Made by a program: the position numbers and the translations under genes
The notes under the pieces: model-generated
What the model saw: only the letters and a program-made list of their open reading frames with translations
The model's database searches: none
What the model was told of the DNA's origin: nothing
Assembly: GCA_964371405.1 (NCBI GenBank)
Contig: CAYJLV010000018.1
Coordinates: 7,492-71,491 of the forward strand
Direction: 5' to 3'
From: JAMHWF01 sp964371405
Lineage (GTDB): Bacteria > Pseudomonadota > Gammaproteobacteria > Burkholderiales > Burkholderiaceae_C
DNA: 64,000 nt
Shown: positions 56,449 to 64,000 of the stretch, piece by piece
How the letters are laid out: every line of letters starts with the position of its first letter
Position numbering within the stretch: position 1 is the first letter of the stretch

Positions 56449-57048
56449 TCAGGCCTTCTTGTCTTCGCCGATCACCAGCCGGGTCTCCGACAGGTAGGCG
56501 TGCGGCGGCACCTCGAGGTTGTCGGGCGCGGGCTTGTTCTTGTAGACGCGGCCGGCCATGTCGAAGGTCGAGCCGTGGCAGGGGCACAGAAAACCGCCGG
56601 CCCAGTCGTCGGGCAGCGAGGGCTGCGCGCCGGGCTGGAACTTGTCGATCGGCGAGCAGCCCAGGTGCGAACAGATGCCGACGGCGACGAGCACCTCGGG
56701 CTTGATCGAGCGCCACTCGTTGCGCGCGTACTCGGGCGTCAGTTCCGCGGGGTTGCGCTTGGAGTCTGGGTCGGCGAGCTGCGCGTCGACTTTCTTGAGC
56801 GATTCGAGCTGCTCCGGGGTGCGGCGGACGATCCACACCGGCTTGCCGCGCCACTCCACCGTCAGCTTCTCGCCGGGCTGCAGCGCGCCGATGTCGACCT
56901 CGACCGGCGCACCGGCCGCGCGCGCGCGCTCCGACGGCTGGAACGAGGCGACGAAAGGCACGGCGGTGAATCCGGCCCCGACGGCACCGGCTCCGCAGGT
57001 GATGGCGATCCACTTGCGGCGCGCCGGGTCCATTTGCTCGTCACTCAT
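56449..57048 (-). CDS. petA: Ubiquinol-cytochrome c reductase Rieske iron-sulfur subunit
   Basis: 199 residues. It has an N-terminal Tat-like anchor (PARRKWIAITCGAGAVGAGF), so it likely uses the Tat system, part of which (tatC) lies at 63 kb. The [2Fe-2S] ligands are in CSHLGCSPID (Cys126, His128, with Cys131 for the disulfide) and CPCHGSTFD (about 154-162). It is first in the petABC operon and divergent from mscL, with 162 bases between the starts. Confidence 0.97.
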   Translation of the reverse strand: MSDEQMDPARRKWIAITCGAGAVGAGFTAVPFVASFQPSERARAAGAPVEVDIGALQPGEKLTVEWRGKPVWIVRRTPEQLESLKKVDAQLADPDSKRNPAELTPEYARNEWRSIKPEVLVAVGICSHLGCSPIDKFQPGAQPSLPDDWAGGFLCPCHGSTFDMAGRVYKNKPAPDNLEVPPHAYLSETRLVIGEDKKA

Positions 57049-57127
57049 CGACTTCCTCGTCCAGGCTCTGGGTCAACCGGGAATTCTAGCGGACGTGTCA
57101 AGTGTGTCCGGCCGCGACGCCTCCAGC

Positions 57128-57155
57128 TTGACTTGGCCCGGCGCTGCGCAATACT
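57128..57155 (+). promoter_or_regulatory. Candidate sigma-70 promoter for mscL
   Basis: TTGACT (57128-57133), a 16-base spacer and AATACT (57150-57155), 55 bases before the mscL ATG. The -35 box matches the consensus at five of six positions and the -10 box at four of six. Confidence 0.5.
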
Positions 57156-57210
57156 GCCCGGCGGCATTTCGCCGTCCACAATCACGAACAAGGACAAGGA
57201 GAACCGAGCC

Positions 57211-57630
57211 ATGAGCTTCGCCAGCGAATTTCGGGAGTTCGCCGTCAAGGGCAACGTGATCGACCTTGCGGTCGGCGTGATCATCGGCGGCGCCTTCGGC
57301 AAGATCGTCGACTCCGTCGTCGGCGACCTGATCATGCCGCTGGTCAGCCGCATCTTCGGCGGTCTGGATTTCTCGAACTATTTCATCCCGCTTGCCGGCC
57401 AGACGGCGACCACCCTGGCCGACGCGAAGAAGGCAGGCGCCGTATTCGCCTACGGCAGCTTCATCACCGTCGCGCTGAACTTCGCCATCCTCGCGTTCAT
57501 CATCTTCCTGATGGTCAAGCAGATCAACCGCCTCAAGCGCAGCGAGCCCCCCGCGGCCGAGGCGCCGGCCGCGCCCCCTGAAGACGTGGTCCTGCTGCGC
57601 GAGATCCGCGACACATTGAAGCAGCGTTGA
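57211..57630 (+). CDS. mscL: Large-conductance mechanosensitive channel MscL
   Basis: 139 residues. TM1 starts with the hallmark FAVKGNVIDLAVGVIIGGAF and continues KIVDSVVGDLIMPL; TM2 is YGSFITVALNFAILAFIIFL; the C-terminal helix (DVVLLREIRDTLKQR) forms the cytoplasmic bundle. It opens under membrane tension on osmotic downshock. AAGGAGAA 9 bases before the ATG is a strong ribosome binding site. Confidence 0.98.
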   Translation: MSFASEFREFAVKGNVIDLAVGVIIGGAFGKIVDSVVGDLIMPLVSRIFGGLDFSNYFIPLAGQTATTLADAKKAGAVFAYGSFITVALNFAILAFIIFLMVKQINRLKRSEPPAAEAPAAPPEDVVLLREIRDTLKQR

Positions 57631-57658
57631 ACCACTCCATCGAAGCCACCCGCCGACG

Positions 57659-60112
57659 ATGATGCATCCGAGCGACCACCGCCTGAACGCCGCGCTGCAG
57701 GCGGCGCTCGGGCGCGTGCGCGCCTCGGCGGTCACGGCAGCGGAGCGCACGGTCGACAGCCTGGGCATTTCGGCGATGTCGGCGACGCACGCGCGCCAGC
57801 GCGACGCCTACCTGAGCGCGCAGTACGAGCTGCGCCGCAAACAGGCGGCGTTCAACCTGCGCTTCGGCGACGTGCTCAGCGAGAAGGTGATGAAGGAGAT
57901 CGCGCCGTCGGGCAGCGGGCGGTCGCTCGCGTCGACCGACTGGCACTCGCTGAGCCTGGTCGACGACAACGAGGTCGAGGAACTGGTCTCGGCCGACCGC
58001 CTCGGCCAGACGATCGCGCATGAATGCGAGTGGGAACTGCGCGAGGTCGCCGCCTACATGGGCTCGCTGCTGCGCACCGGCCGCGCCGAGCTCGACCGCA
58101 ATCCGCTGCGCCCGGAAGTGATCGGCAAGGCGCTGTTCCGCGCGATCGAGACCGTTTCCGACGACAAGGAAACGTGCAAGCTGCTCGGCCGTGAACTCGG
58201 GCGCTCGCTGTCGCAGTCGATGCGCGCCTGCTACAGCGAGATCGTCAATGACTTTCGCGCCCGTGGCGTGCAGCCGGTGGGTCTGTCGGTCAAGACGGTC
58301 GACGGCCCGGGCAACGAGATGTATCACAACTCGGGCTACGAGTCGGGCTATGCCGGCGGCGGCGCGCCGCACGACACCGGGCCGGTGTCGCACTTCAACT
58401 CGTCGTTCGACGAAGAAACGCTTGGCCTGCCCACCACCGGCAAGGCGGCCGGGCTGGTTCGCTCGGGTTCGGGGCACGGCCGCATGACGCACGGCGCGCA
58501 CTACCCGGGCGAGACCTTCGGCAGCGTCGACCCGCACCTGATGGAGCTGATCCGCCGGCTTGCCTTTCTCGGCAGCCGGCCGGTCGACATGGACACCAGC
58601 CCGTCGGGCCGCTCCGGCGCGGCCTCGGGGCGCGGCCTCGGTTCTGCGTTCGGCGCACCGATCAGCGGCGCGGCGGCTTCAGGGCTCGCGGCGGCGAACC
58701 TGATCCGCCAGCACCGCGAGGAGCTCGCGCAGGCATCGACCGGCGCGCTCGACCACATGGTGATCGACGTCGTCGGCGGCCTGTTCGACCAGATCCTGTC
58801 CGATCCCAAGGTGCCGCCGCAGATGGCGCGCCAGATCGGCCGGCTGCAATTGCCGGTGCTGCGCGTCGCGCTCGGCGACGTCACCTTCTTCTCCTCGCGG
58901 CGCCACCCGGTGCGCCGCTTCGTCAACCGCATCGCGTCGCTCGCCTGCGCCTTCGACGACTTCGACGAGGGTCCGGGGCTGGCCTTCATCGGCCAGGTGC
59001 GCGAGCTGGTCCAGCAGATCGTCGAAGGCGACTTCGACCAGATGGACCTCTACGACTCCAAGCTGGAAGCGCTCGAGCAGTTCATCACGCAGCAGACCGA
59101 GAAGGACATGCACGAGCGCGGCGTCGCCACGTCGCTGCTCGAGACCAAGGAGCAGGAGCTGCGGCTGCAACAGCGCTACATGCAGCAGCTCAAGGCTTCG
59201 CTCGGCCAGCTCGCGATGCCCGACTTCATACGCGACTTCCTGTCGCAGGTGTGGAGCCAGGCCGTGATGCACACGATCCGGCGCGACGGCCCGAAGTCCG
59301 AGAGCGCCGAGCGCTTCCGCCGCGCCGGCCGCGAGCTGGTGATGAGCGTGCAGCCCAAGGGCTCGCCGACGCATCGCAAGAACTTCCTGATCAAGCTGCC
59401 GCAGCTGATGAAGGACTTGAACGCGGGGCTCGACCTGATCGGCTGGCCCGCGGCGGCGAAGAAGGAGTTCTTCGGCCAGCTGCTGCCGGCGCACGCCGAG
59501 TCGCTCAAGGGCGACCCGCTGACCGAGCTGTCGTACAACATCATGGCCAAGGACGTCGACGCGGCGCTCGGCGTGACCGTGCCCAAGCTCGACGAGCTTT
59601 CGCGCGGCGACGCGATCCCCGAGCTGCAGGACGAGGTCATCGAGCACCGCTTCTCGCCCGAGGAGGCGCAACAGATCGGCCTGGTGGCCGAGAGCACGGT
59701 CGACTGGAGCGGCGAGATCGACATCGAGGTCGGCGGCGACACCGAGCCCGACCTCGCCGCGATCGACATCGACATCGAGGGCCTGCCGCCGGCCGATGCG
59801 CCCGAGCCGACGCGCGGCAAGTCGCTGGCCGACTTCGTGCAGCTCGGCTTCGCCTACCAGATGCACCTCGACGGCGCGTGGCACAAGGTGCGCCTCACCC
59901 ACGTCAGCCCGGGGCGCGCCTTCTTCGTCTTCACGCGCGGCAGGAAGCACCAGGAAACCATCTCGCTGACGGCGCGCATGCTCACGCGCATGTGCGAAAC
60001 GGGGCGCATGCGCGCCTTCGAGAGCGCCTACCTGATCGAGCGCGCCACGGCGCGCGCACGCAAGCAACTCGCCGAGCTGGGCGCCGGCACCGGCAACACC
60101 ACGCGTCACTGA
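57659..60112 (+). CDS. DUF1631 family protein
   Basis: 817 residues, no signal peptide and no clear transmembrane segment. The order of segments (an N-terminal ALGRVRASAVTAAERTVDSL region, a long alpha-helical middle with FDQMDLYDSKLEALEQFIT, an acidic IDIEVGGDTEPDLAAIDIDI stretch at about 700 and a C-terminal beta-rich DGAWHKVRLTHVSPGRAFFV) fits DUF1631 as known from betaproteobacteria. The C-terminal part resembles a PilZ-like barrel, but I see no RxxxR motif. Function unknown. It follows mscL by 28 bases on the same strand. Confidence 0.85.
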   Translation: MMHPSDHRLNAALQAALGRVRASAVTAAERTVDSLGISAMSATHARQRDAYLSAQYELRRKQAAFNLRFGDVLSEKVMKEIAPSGSGRSLASTDWHSLSLVDDNEVEELVSADRLGQTIAHECEWELREVAAYMGSLLRTGRAELDRNPLRPEVIGKALFRAIETVSDDKETCKLLGRELGRSLSQSMRACYSEIVNDFRARGVQPVGLSVKTVDGPGNEMYHNSGYESGYAGGGAPHDTGPVSHFNSSFDEETLGLPTTGKAAGLVRSGSGHGRMTHGAHYPGETFGSVDPHLMELIRRLAFLGSRPVDMDTSPSGRSGAASGRGLGSAFGAPISGAAASGLAAANLIRQHREELAQASTGALDHMVIDVVGGLFDQILSDPKVPPQMARQIGRLQLPVLRVALGDVTFFSSRRHPVRRFVNRIASLACAFDDFDEGPGLAFIGQVRELVQQIVEGDFDQMDLYDSKLEALEQFITQQTEKDMHERGVATSLLETKEQELRLQQRYMQQLKASLGQLAMPDFIRDFLSQVWSQAVMHTIRRDGPKSESAERFRRAGRELVMSVQPKGSPTHRKNFLIKLPQLMKDLNAGLDLIGWPAAAKKEFFGQLLPAHAESLKGDPLTELSYNIMAKDVDAALGVTVPKLDELSRGDAIPELQDEVIEHRFSPEEAQQIGLVAESTVDWSGEIDIEVGGDTEPDLAAIDIDIEGLPPADAPEPTRGKSLADFVQLGFAYQMHLDGAWHKVRLTHVSPGRAFFVFTRGRKHQETISLTARMLTRMCETGRMRAFESAYLIERATARARKQLAELGAGTGNTTRH

Positions 60113-60128
60113 GCGCCCCCCCCGGGGC

Positions 60129-60148
60129 CGGGCTGCGCCCACAGCCCG
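60129..60148. terminator. GC hairpin between convergent DUF1631 and pdxA genes
   Basis: CGGGCT and AGCCCG around an 8-base loop, flanked by C runs of 8 (60116-60123) and 10 (60149-60158). There is no T-run on either strand. It is the only structure in the 53-base convergent gap, so it may stop transcription from either side. Confidence 0.35.
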
Positions 60149-60165
60149 CCCCCCCCCCGCAAAGG

Positions 60166-61209
60166 TCAAGGAAGCTCGGGGCGGCCCGACGCTTCCTCGA
60201 GACCCGGCGCCGCCGCCAGCCGGCGCGCCATGCCGATCGCGGCGACCAGACTCGACACATCGGCCGTGCCCTGCCCCGCGATGTCGAACGCCGTGCCGTG
60301 GTCGGGACTGGTGCGCACGAACGGCAGCCCCAGCGTGACGTTGACCCCGTGCTCGACGCCGAGGTACTTGACCGGAATCAGTCCGTGATCGTGCGTCATC
60401 GCGACAACGAGGTCGAACGCGCCGCGGCGCGCACGCATGAACACGGTGTCGGGCGGGTGCGGGCCGCTGGCGTCGATGCCTTCGGCCATCGCGGCCGCGA
60501 TGGCCGGCGCGATGATGCGGATCTCCTCGTCGCCGAACAGCCCGCCTTCGCCGGCGTGCGGGTTCAGCCCCGCCACGCCGATGCGCGGCGCCGGCTGCCC
60601 CCAGCGCGCCGCCGCGCGGTGCGCGATGCGCAGCGTGTCGAGCACGGCGTCGAACGTCACGGCGTCGATCGCGCGGCGCAGCGCCAGGTGGATCGTCACC
60701 AGCACGACGCGCAGCTCGTCGTTGGCGAGCATCATGCGCACCGCCGGCGGCGTGCCGCCGCGCGCCGCGAGGGCCTGCAGCATCTCGGTATGGCCGGGGT
60801 ACGGCACGCCGGCGGCGGCGAGCGCCTCCTTGTGCAGCGGCGCCGTCACGAGGCCCGCGATCTCGCCCGCCTGCGCGAGCGCAACGGCGGCCTCGACGCA
60901 GCGCGCCGCCGCGAGCCCGGCGCGCCGGTCGATGCGACCGATCGGCGCCTCGAGCAGGTCGGCCGGCAGCGCGTCGACCTGCAGCACCGGCACGCAGCTC
61001 GGCGGGCAGCGCAGCGCGTCGGCGACGCGCTCGACGGCGGCCACGGGGAGCAACCCGCCGGTGCAGGCCGCGGCACGCCGCATCACGCCGACGTCACCGA
61101 TCAGCACGCAGCCGGCAGCGTCACCGCTGCGAAACGCCTGCGCGACGATCTCGGGGCCGATGCCGCAGGCATCGCCCATCGTCACGGCTAGCGGCAGGTG
61201 CGCGCCCAT
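60166..61209 (-). CDS. pdxA: 4-hydroxythreonine-4-phosphate dehydrogenase PdxA
   Basis: 347 residues. It oxidises 4-phosphohydroxy-threonine in vitamin B6 synthesis. Family features are PLAVTMGDACGIGPEIVAQA at the start, a metal-binding His in PGHTEML, VAGLNPHAGEGGLFGDEE and AMTHDHGLIPVKYLG. MGDACGIGPE differs slightly from the common MGDPAGIGPE. The ATG at 61209 shares a base with the stop of the upstream Nif3 gene (TGATG), so the two are coupled. Confidence 0.95.
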   Translation of the reverse strand: MGAHLPLAVTMGDACGIGPEIVAQAFRSGDAAGCVLIGDVGVMRRAAACTGGLLPVAAVERVADALRCPPSCVPVLQVDALPADLLEAPIGRIDRRAGLAAARCVEAAVALAQAGEIAGLVTAPLHKEALAAAGVPYPGHTEMLQALAARGGTPPAVRMMLANDELRVVLVTIHLALRRAIDAVTFDAVLDTLRIAHRAAARWGQPAPRIGVAGLNPHAGEGGLFGDEEIRIIAPAIAAAMAEGIDASGPHPPDTVFMRARRGAFDLVVAMTHDHGLIPVKYLGVEHGVNVTLGLPFVRTSPDHGTAFDIAGQGTADVSSLVAAIGMARRLAAAPGLEEASGRPELP

Positions 61210-61958
61210 CACGCCGGGTTCGCGATCTCGATGAACTCGTGCTCGACGCCGTGCATCGCCGCGACGTGCGCGGCCAGCGCCGGCGCGCCGTAGCGTTCCG
61301 TCGCGTGGTGGCCGCAGGCGAGGAAGGCGACGCCGGTCTCGCGCGCGTAGTGCGCCTGCGGCTCCGAGATCTCGCCGGTCAGGTAGGCGTCGGCGCCGGC
61401 CGCGATCGCGGCCTCGAAGTACCCCTGCGCGCCGCCGGTGCACCAGGCGATGCGCCGCAGCGGCCGGCCGTCGCCGGCGACAACGGTGGGCGCGCGGCCG
61501 AGCACGGCCTGCGCCTGCGATGCCAGCGCGTCGCTCGTCGTCGCCACCGTCGCAGCGGCGATGAAGCCCAGGTCCTGCTCGCCGAAGCGAGCGTCGGCCG
61601 CAAGGCCGAGCCTTGCGCCGAACTGCGCGTTGTTGCCGAACTCGGGGTGTGCATCGAGCGGCAGGTGGTAGGCGAACAGGTTGATCTCGTGCGTCAGCAG
61701 CAGCGCCAGGCGCGCCCTCAGCCAGCCCGTGACGCGCCCGTCCTGGCCGCGCCAGAACAGGCCGTGGTGCACGAGGATCGCGTCGGCCTGCGCCGCGATC
61801 GCGGCCTCGATCAGCGCCCGGCTCGCCGTGACGCCCGAAACGAGCTTGCGCACTTCGGCGCGGCCCTCGACCTGCAGACCGTTCGGCCCATAATCCCGGA
61901 ACCGGCCCGCGTCGAGCAGGGCCGCCAGCGTGGACTCGATTGCACTGCGCTGCGCCAT
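61209..61958 (-). CDS. Nif3-like dinuclear metal centre hexameric protein
   Basis: 249 residues. Metal-binding motifs are ILVHHGLFWRGQDG (HH), AYHLPLDAHPEFGNN and ACGHHATERYG near the C terminus, standard for the NIF3/YbgI family, whose exact role is not settled (GTP cyclohydrolase type 1-like fold). The ATG at 61958 is 17 bases from the divergent protease start at 61976, so the promoters must overlap the neighbouring coding sequences. Coupled to pdxA. Confidence 0.94.
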   Translation of the reverse strand: MAQRSAIESTLAALLDAGRFRDYGPNGLQVEGRAEVRKLVSGVTASRALIEAAIAAQADAILVHHGLFWRGQDGRVTGWLRARLALLLTHEINLFAYHLPLDAHPEFGNNAQFGARLGLAADARFGEQDLGFIAAATVATTSDALASQAQAVLGRAPTVVAGDGRPLRRIAWCTGGAQGYFEAAIAAGADAYLTGEISEPQAHYARETGVAFLACGHHATERYGAPALAAHVAAMHGVEHEFIEIANPA

Positions 61959-61975
61959 GTCTGTTGCCGTTCCCG

Positions 61976-63133
61976 ATGCGTAGAACCTGGCTCATTTTCT
62001 CCCAAGCCGTCACAGTCGCCGTGGCCGTGCTGTTCGTTGTCGCGACGCTCAAGCCCGAGTGGCTCGGCCGGCGCGGAACGGCGCTCGTCCCCGGCCCGGT
62101 CGCCGTCAACGTGGCGCCGCCGGTCGCCGAGCCGGGCGTTGCGGCGCCGGGCAGCTACAGCGCAGCCGCGCGGCGCGCCACGCCAGCCGTCGTCAGCATC
62201 ACGGCGAGCAAGGCGCCGGCCCGCCACCCGCGCAGCAACGACCCGTGGTTCGAGTTCTTCTTCGGCGACCGCCTGTCGCAGCAGCCGCAGGTGGGGCTCG
62301 GCTCGGGCGTCATCGCGTCGGCCGACGGCTATCTGCTGACGAACAACCACGTCATCGAGGGCGCCGACGACATCGAAGTGATGCTCAGCGACGGCCGGCG
62401 CGGCCGGGCCAAAGTCGTCGGCTCCGACCCCGAGACCGATGTCGCCGTGCTCAAGATCGAGCTCGACCGGCTGCCCGTCATCACATTCGGCGCGGCCGAG
62501 AACCTGCAGGTCGGCGACGTCGTGCTCGCAATCGGCAACCCGTTCGGCGTCGGCCAGACGGTGACGGCAGGCATCGTCAGCGCCGTCGGCCGCAACCAGC
62601 TCGGCATCAACACCTTCGAGGACTTCATCCAGACCGACGCCGCGATCAACCCAGGCAACTCGGGCGGCGCTCTGGTCGACATCCAGGGCAACCTGGTCGG
62701 CATCAACACGGCGATCTATTCGCGCTCGGGCGGCAACATGGGCATCGGCTTCGCGATCCCGGCCAACCTGGCGCGCCAGGTGATGGACGGCCTGGTCCGC
62801 GAGGGCCGCGTCGCGCGCGGCTGGATCGGCGTCGAGCCGCGCGACCTGACGCCCGAGATCGCCGAGACCTTCAACCTCTCGGTGCGGCAAGGCGTGCTGA
62901 TCACCGGCGTGCTGCAGAACGGCCCGGCGGCGCAGGGTGGCATGCGCCCTGGCGACGTCGTCGTGCGCGTCGGCGACCGCAAGATCGAGAACACGGCGCA
63001 GCTGCTCGCCGCCGTCGCCGCGCTCAAGCCCGAGACGCAGGCCGCGATCGACGTGCAGCGCGGCGGGCAGGCGCTGCAGGTGAAGGTGACGGTGGCGCAG
63101 CGGCCCAAGCCGACAGCGCGCCGCGTGCCGTAG
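61976..63133 (+). CDS. Membrane-anchored HtrA-type serine protease (DegS/DegQ-like)
   Basis: 385 residues. An N-terminal transmembrane anchor (LIFSQAVTVAVAVLFVVATL) is followed by a trypsin-like domain with His125 in TNNHVIEG, Asp155 in ETDVAVLK and Ser229 in NPGNSGGAL. One PDZ domain is present (about 285-375, GWIGVEPRDL, GMRPGDVVVRVGDRKI). A single PDZ and an uncleaved anchor resemble DegS/AlgW rather than DegP, so a role in regulated proteolysis or envelope-stress control is possible. It is convergent with tatC. Confidence 0.92.
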   Translation: MRRTWLIFSQAVTVAVAVLFVVATLKPEWLGRRGTALVPGPVAVNVAPPVAEPGVAAPGSYSAAARRATPAVVSITASKAPARHPRSNDPWFEFFFGDRLSQQPQVGLGSGVIASADGYLLTNNHVIEGADDIEVMLSDGRRGRAKVVGSDPETDVAVLKIELDRLPVITFGAAENLQVGDVVLAIGNPFGVGQTVTAGIVSAVGRNQLGINTFEDFIQTDAAINPGNSGGALVDIQGNLVGINTAIYSRSGGNMGIGFAIPANLARQVMDGLVREGRVARGWIGVEPRDLTPEIAETFNLSVRQGVLITGVLQNGPAAQGGMRPGDVVVRVGDRKIENTAQLLAAVAALKPETQAAIDVQRGGQALQVKVTVAQRPKPTARRVP

Positions 63134-63148
63134 CGGCCGGCCGCGCCG

Positions 63149-63943
63149 TCAGGGCGACGGGGCGTCGCTCGCCGTGCCGGCGTCTTTGGCCGCGGGCTTG
63201 ACGAACACTTTCGCGGCCCACAGCCCCACTTCGTAGAGCAGGCACATCGGGATCGCCAGCGCGAGTTGCGACACCACGTCGGGCGGCGTCATCACGGCCG
63301 CGATGATGAACGCGACGACGATGAAATAGGCGCGGAAGTCGCGCAGCTGCTGCAGCGACACCAGCCCCACACGCACCAGCAGCACGACGACGATCGGCAC
63401 CTGGAACGCGAGGCCGAACGCGATGTAGAGCCCGAGGATCGTCTCGACATAGGACGCGATGTCGGGCGTGGCGGCGACGCTCTCGGGCGTGAAGTTCTGG
63501 ATGAACTGGAACACACGCTCGAGCACGAAGAACTGCACGAACGCGATGCCGGAATAGGCGAGCAGGCTGCCGAACACGATCAGCGGCAGCGCAAAGCGCT
63601 TCTCCTGACTGTAGAGCCCCGGCGCGACGAAGGCCCATAGCTGGTAGATCAGCCACGGCAGCGCGAGCAGCACGCCCGCCATCAGCAACACTTTCAGCGG
63701 CACGAAGAACGGCGAGAACACGCCCACGGCGATCAGCTTCGCTTCGGGCGGCATATGCGCCCGGATCGGCACGGCGAGCCAATCGATCAGCCGGCTCGCG
63801 CCCGGCCACACGGCCAGCAGGGCGACGGCGATCGCAACGCCGTAGACCGAGCGCAGCAGGCGGTCGCGCAGCTCGATCAGGTGCGAGACGAACGGTTGCT
63901 CGGTGCCCGCGAGTTCGTCGGGCCCATCAGGGGTGGTCGCCAT
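63149..63943 (-). CDS. tatC: Sec-independent translocase subunit TatC
   Basis: 264 residues with six transmembrane helices. The N-terminal signature FVSHLIELRDRLLRSVYGVA and the later FGLAFQVPIVVVLLVRVGLV are diagnostic for TatC. It is the receptor for twin-arginine signal peptides. The C terminus (PAAKDAGTASDAPSP) is cytoplasmic. It is 2 bases after the end of the probable tatB, in the usual tatABC order. Confidence 0.97.
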   Translation of the reverse strand: MATTPDGPDELAGTEQPFVSHLIELRDRLLRSVYGVAIAVALLAVWPGASRLIDWLAVPIRAHMPPEAKLIAVGVFSPFFVPLKVLLMAGVLLALPWLIYQLWAFVAPGLYSQEKRFALPLIVFGSLLAYSGIAFVQFFVLERVFQFIQNFTPESVAATPDIASYVETILGLYIAFGLAFQVPIVVVLLVRVGLVSLQQLRDFRAYFIVVAFIIAAVMTPPDVVSQLALAIPMCLLYEVGLWAAKVFVKPAAKDAGTASDAPSP

Positions 63944-63945
63944 CG

Positions 63946-64000
63946 TCAGAACCTGTGAACGAATCCAGCGTGCCCGCGCTGGGGTGGCCGAGGGCGCTGA
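63946..64000 (-). CDS. Probable TatB, C-terminal fragment
   Basis: Only the last 17 codons and the stop are in the window. The peptide QRPRPPQRGHAGFVHRF is basic and proline-rich, as the C-terminal tails of betaproteobacterial TatB often are. The identity rests mostly on position, directly upstream of tatC on the same strand. The bulk of the gene lies beyond base 64000. Confidence 0.5.
   Translation of the reverse strand, partial: QRPRPPQRGHAGFVHRF

Noticed and set aside
54856..57630. A 924-codon open frame on the plus strand running into mscL
   Set aside because: It is antisense to petABC; only its last 139 codons, which are mscL with its own ribosome binding site, are real.

Overview
The window is a GC-rich bacterial chromosome segment. 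Gene content and order point to a betaproteobacterium of the order Burkholderiales, probably near the Rubrivivax/Leptothrix/Methylibium group; this placement is inferred from petABC-sspA-sspB, the DUF971-ubiE pair, the giant FAD/Fe-S oxidoreductase and DUF1631, not from a database search. Coding density is high. There is one tRNA, no rRNA, no CRISPR array, no insertion sequence and no recognisable integrase. A scaffold gap of 10 N next to a 30-base C run lies at about 25.8 kb.

Region 1 (1-2264, minus strand): the first 29 codons of a sodium:solute symporter, then ubiJ-ubiB, two ubiquinone biosynthesis genes that overlap by 4 bases.

Region 2 (about 2.3-36 kb): a large exopolysaccharide (EPS) locus with two opposed arms. 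The plus arm (2405-20555, then a lipoprotein to 22398) carries an initiating sugar-phosphate transferase, an EpsL-like outer-membrane protein, galE, the GDP-L-fucose enzymes gmd, fcl and manC, a UDP-sugar dehydrogenase, a GMC oxidoreductase, glycosyltransferases, an FkbM methyltransferase, a GINT1-like protein, an acyltransferase, a WecB-type transferase, a Gfo/Idh/MocA oxidoreductase and an unrecognised protein. The minus arm (35920 to 25911) carries epsE-epsF-epsG (export channel, chain-length protein, kinase-like ATPase), a polysaccharide deacetylase, a Wzx-like flippase, a Wzy-like polymerase, a family 2 glycosyltransferase and asnB. Between the arms sit two plus-strand lipoprotein genes whose last 745 bp are identical except for one base. 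They flank a minus-strand acetyltransferase-glycosyltransferase pair. No exosortase or PEP-CTERM gene is seen.

Region 3 (36153-41757, minus): ubiE, DUF971, a HIT protein and a 1310-residue FAD/Fe-S oxidoreductase. Because ubiE lies on one side of the EPS locus and ubiJ-ubiB on the other, all in the same orientation, the EPS locus appears to interrupt an ancestral ubiE-ubiJ-ubiB cluster.

Region 4 (41968-46893, plus): ugpBAECQ, uptake and hydrolysis of glycerophosphodiesters and glycerol-3-phosphate. Region 5 (46881-52856): argJ and secA, an M23 peptidase, a DUF721 protein divergent from it by 15 bp, a zinc-ribbon protein and tRNA-Thr(TGT). Region 6 (52969-64000): sspB, sspA, the cytochrome bc1 operon petABC, mscL, a DUF1631 protein, pdxA, a Nif3-family protein, a membrane-anchored HtrA-type protease, tatC and the end of a probable tatB.
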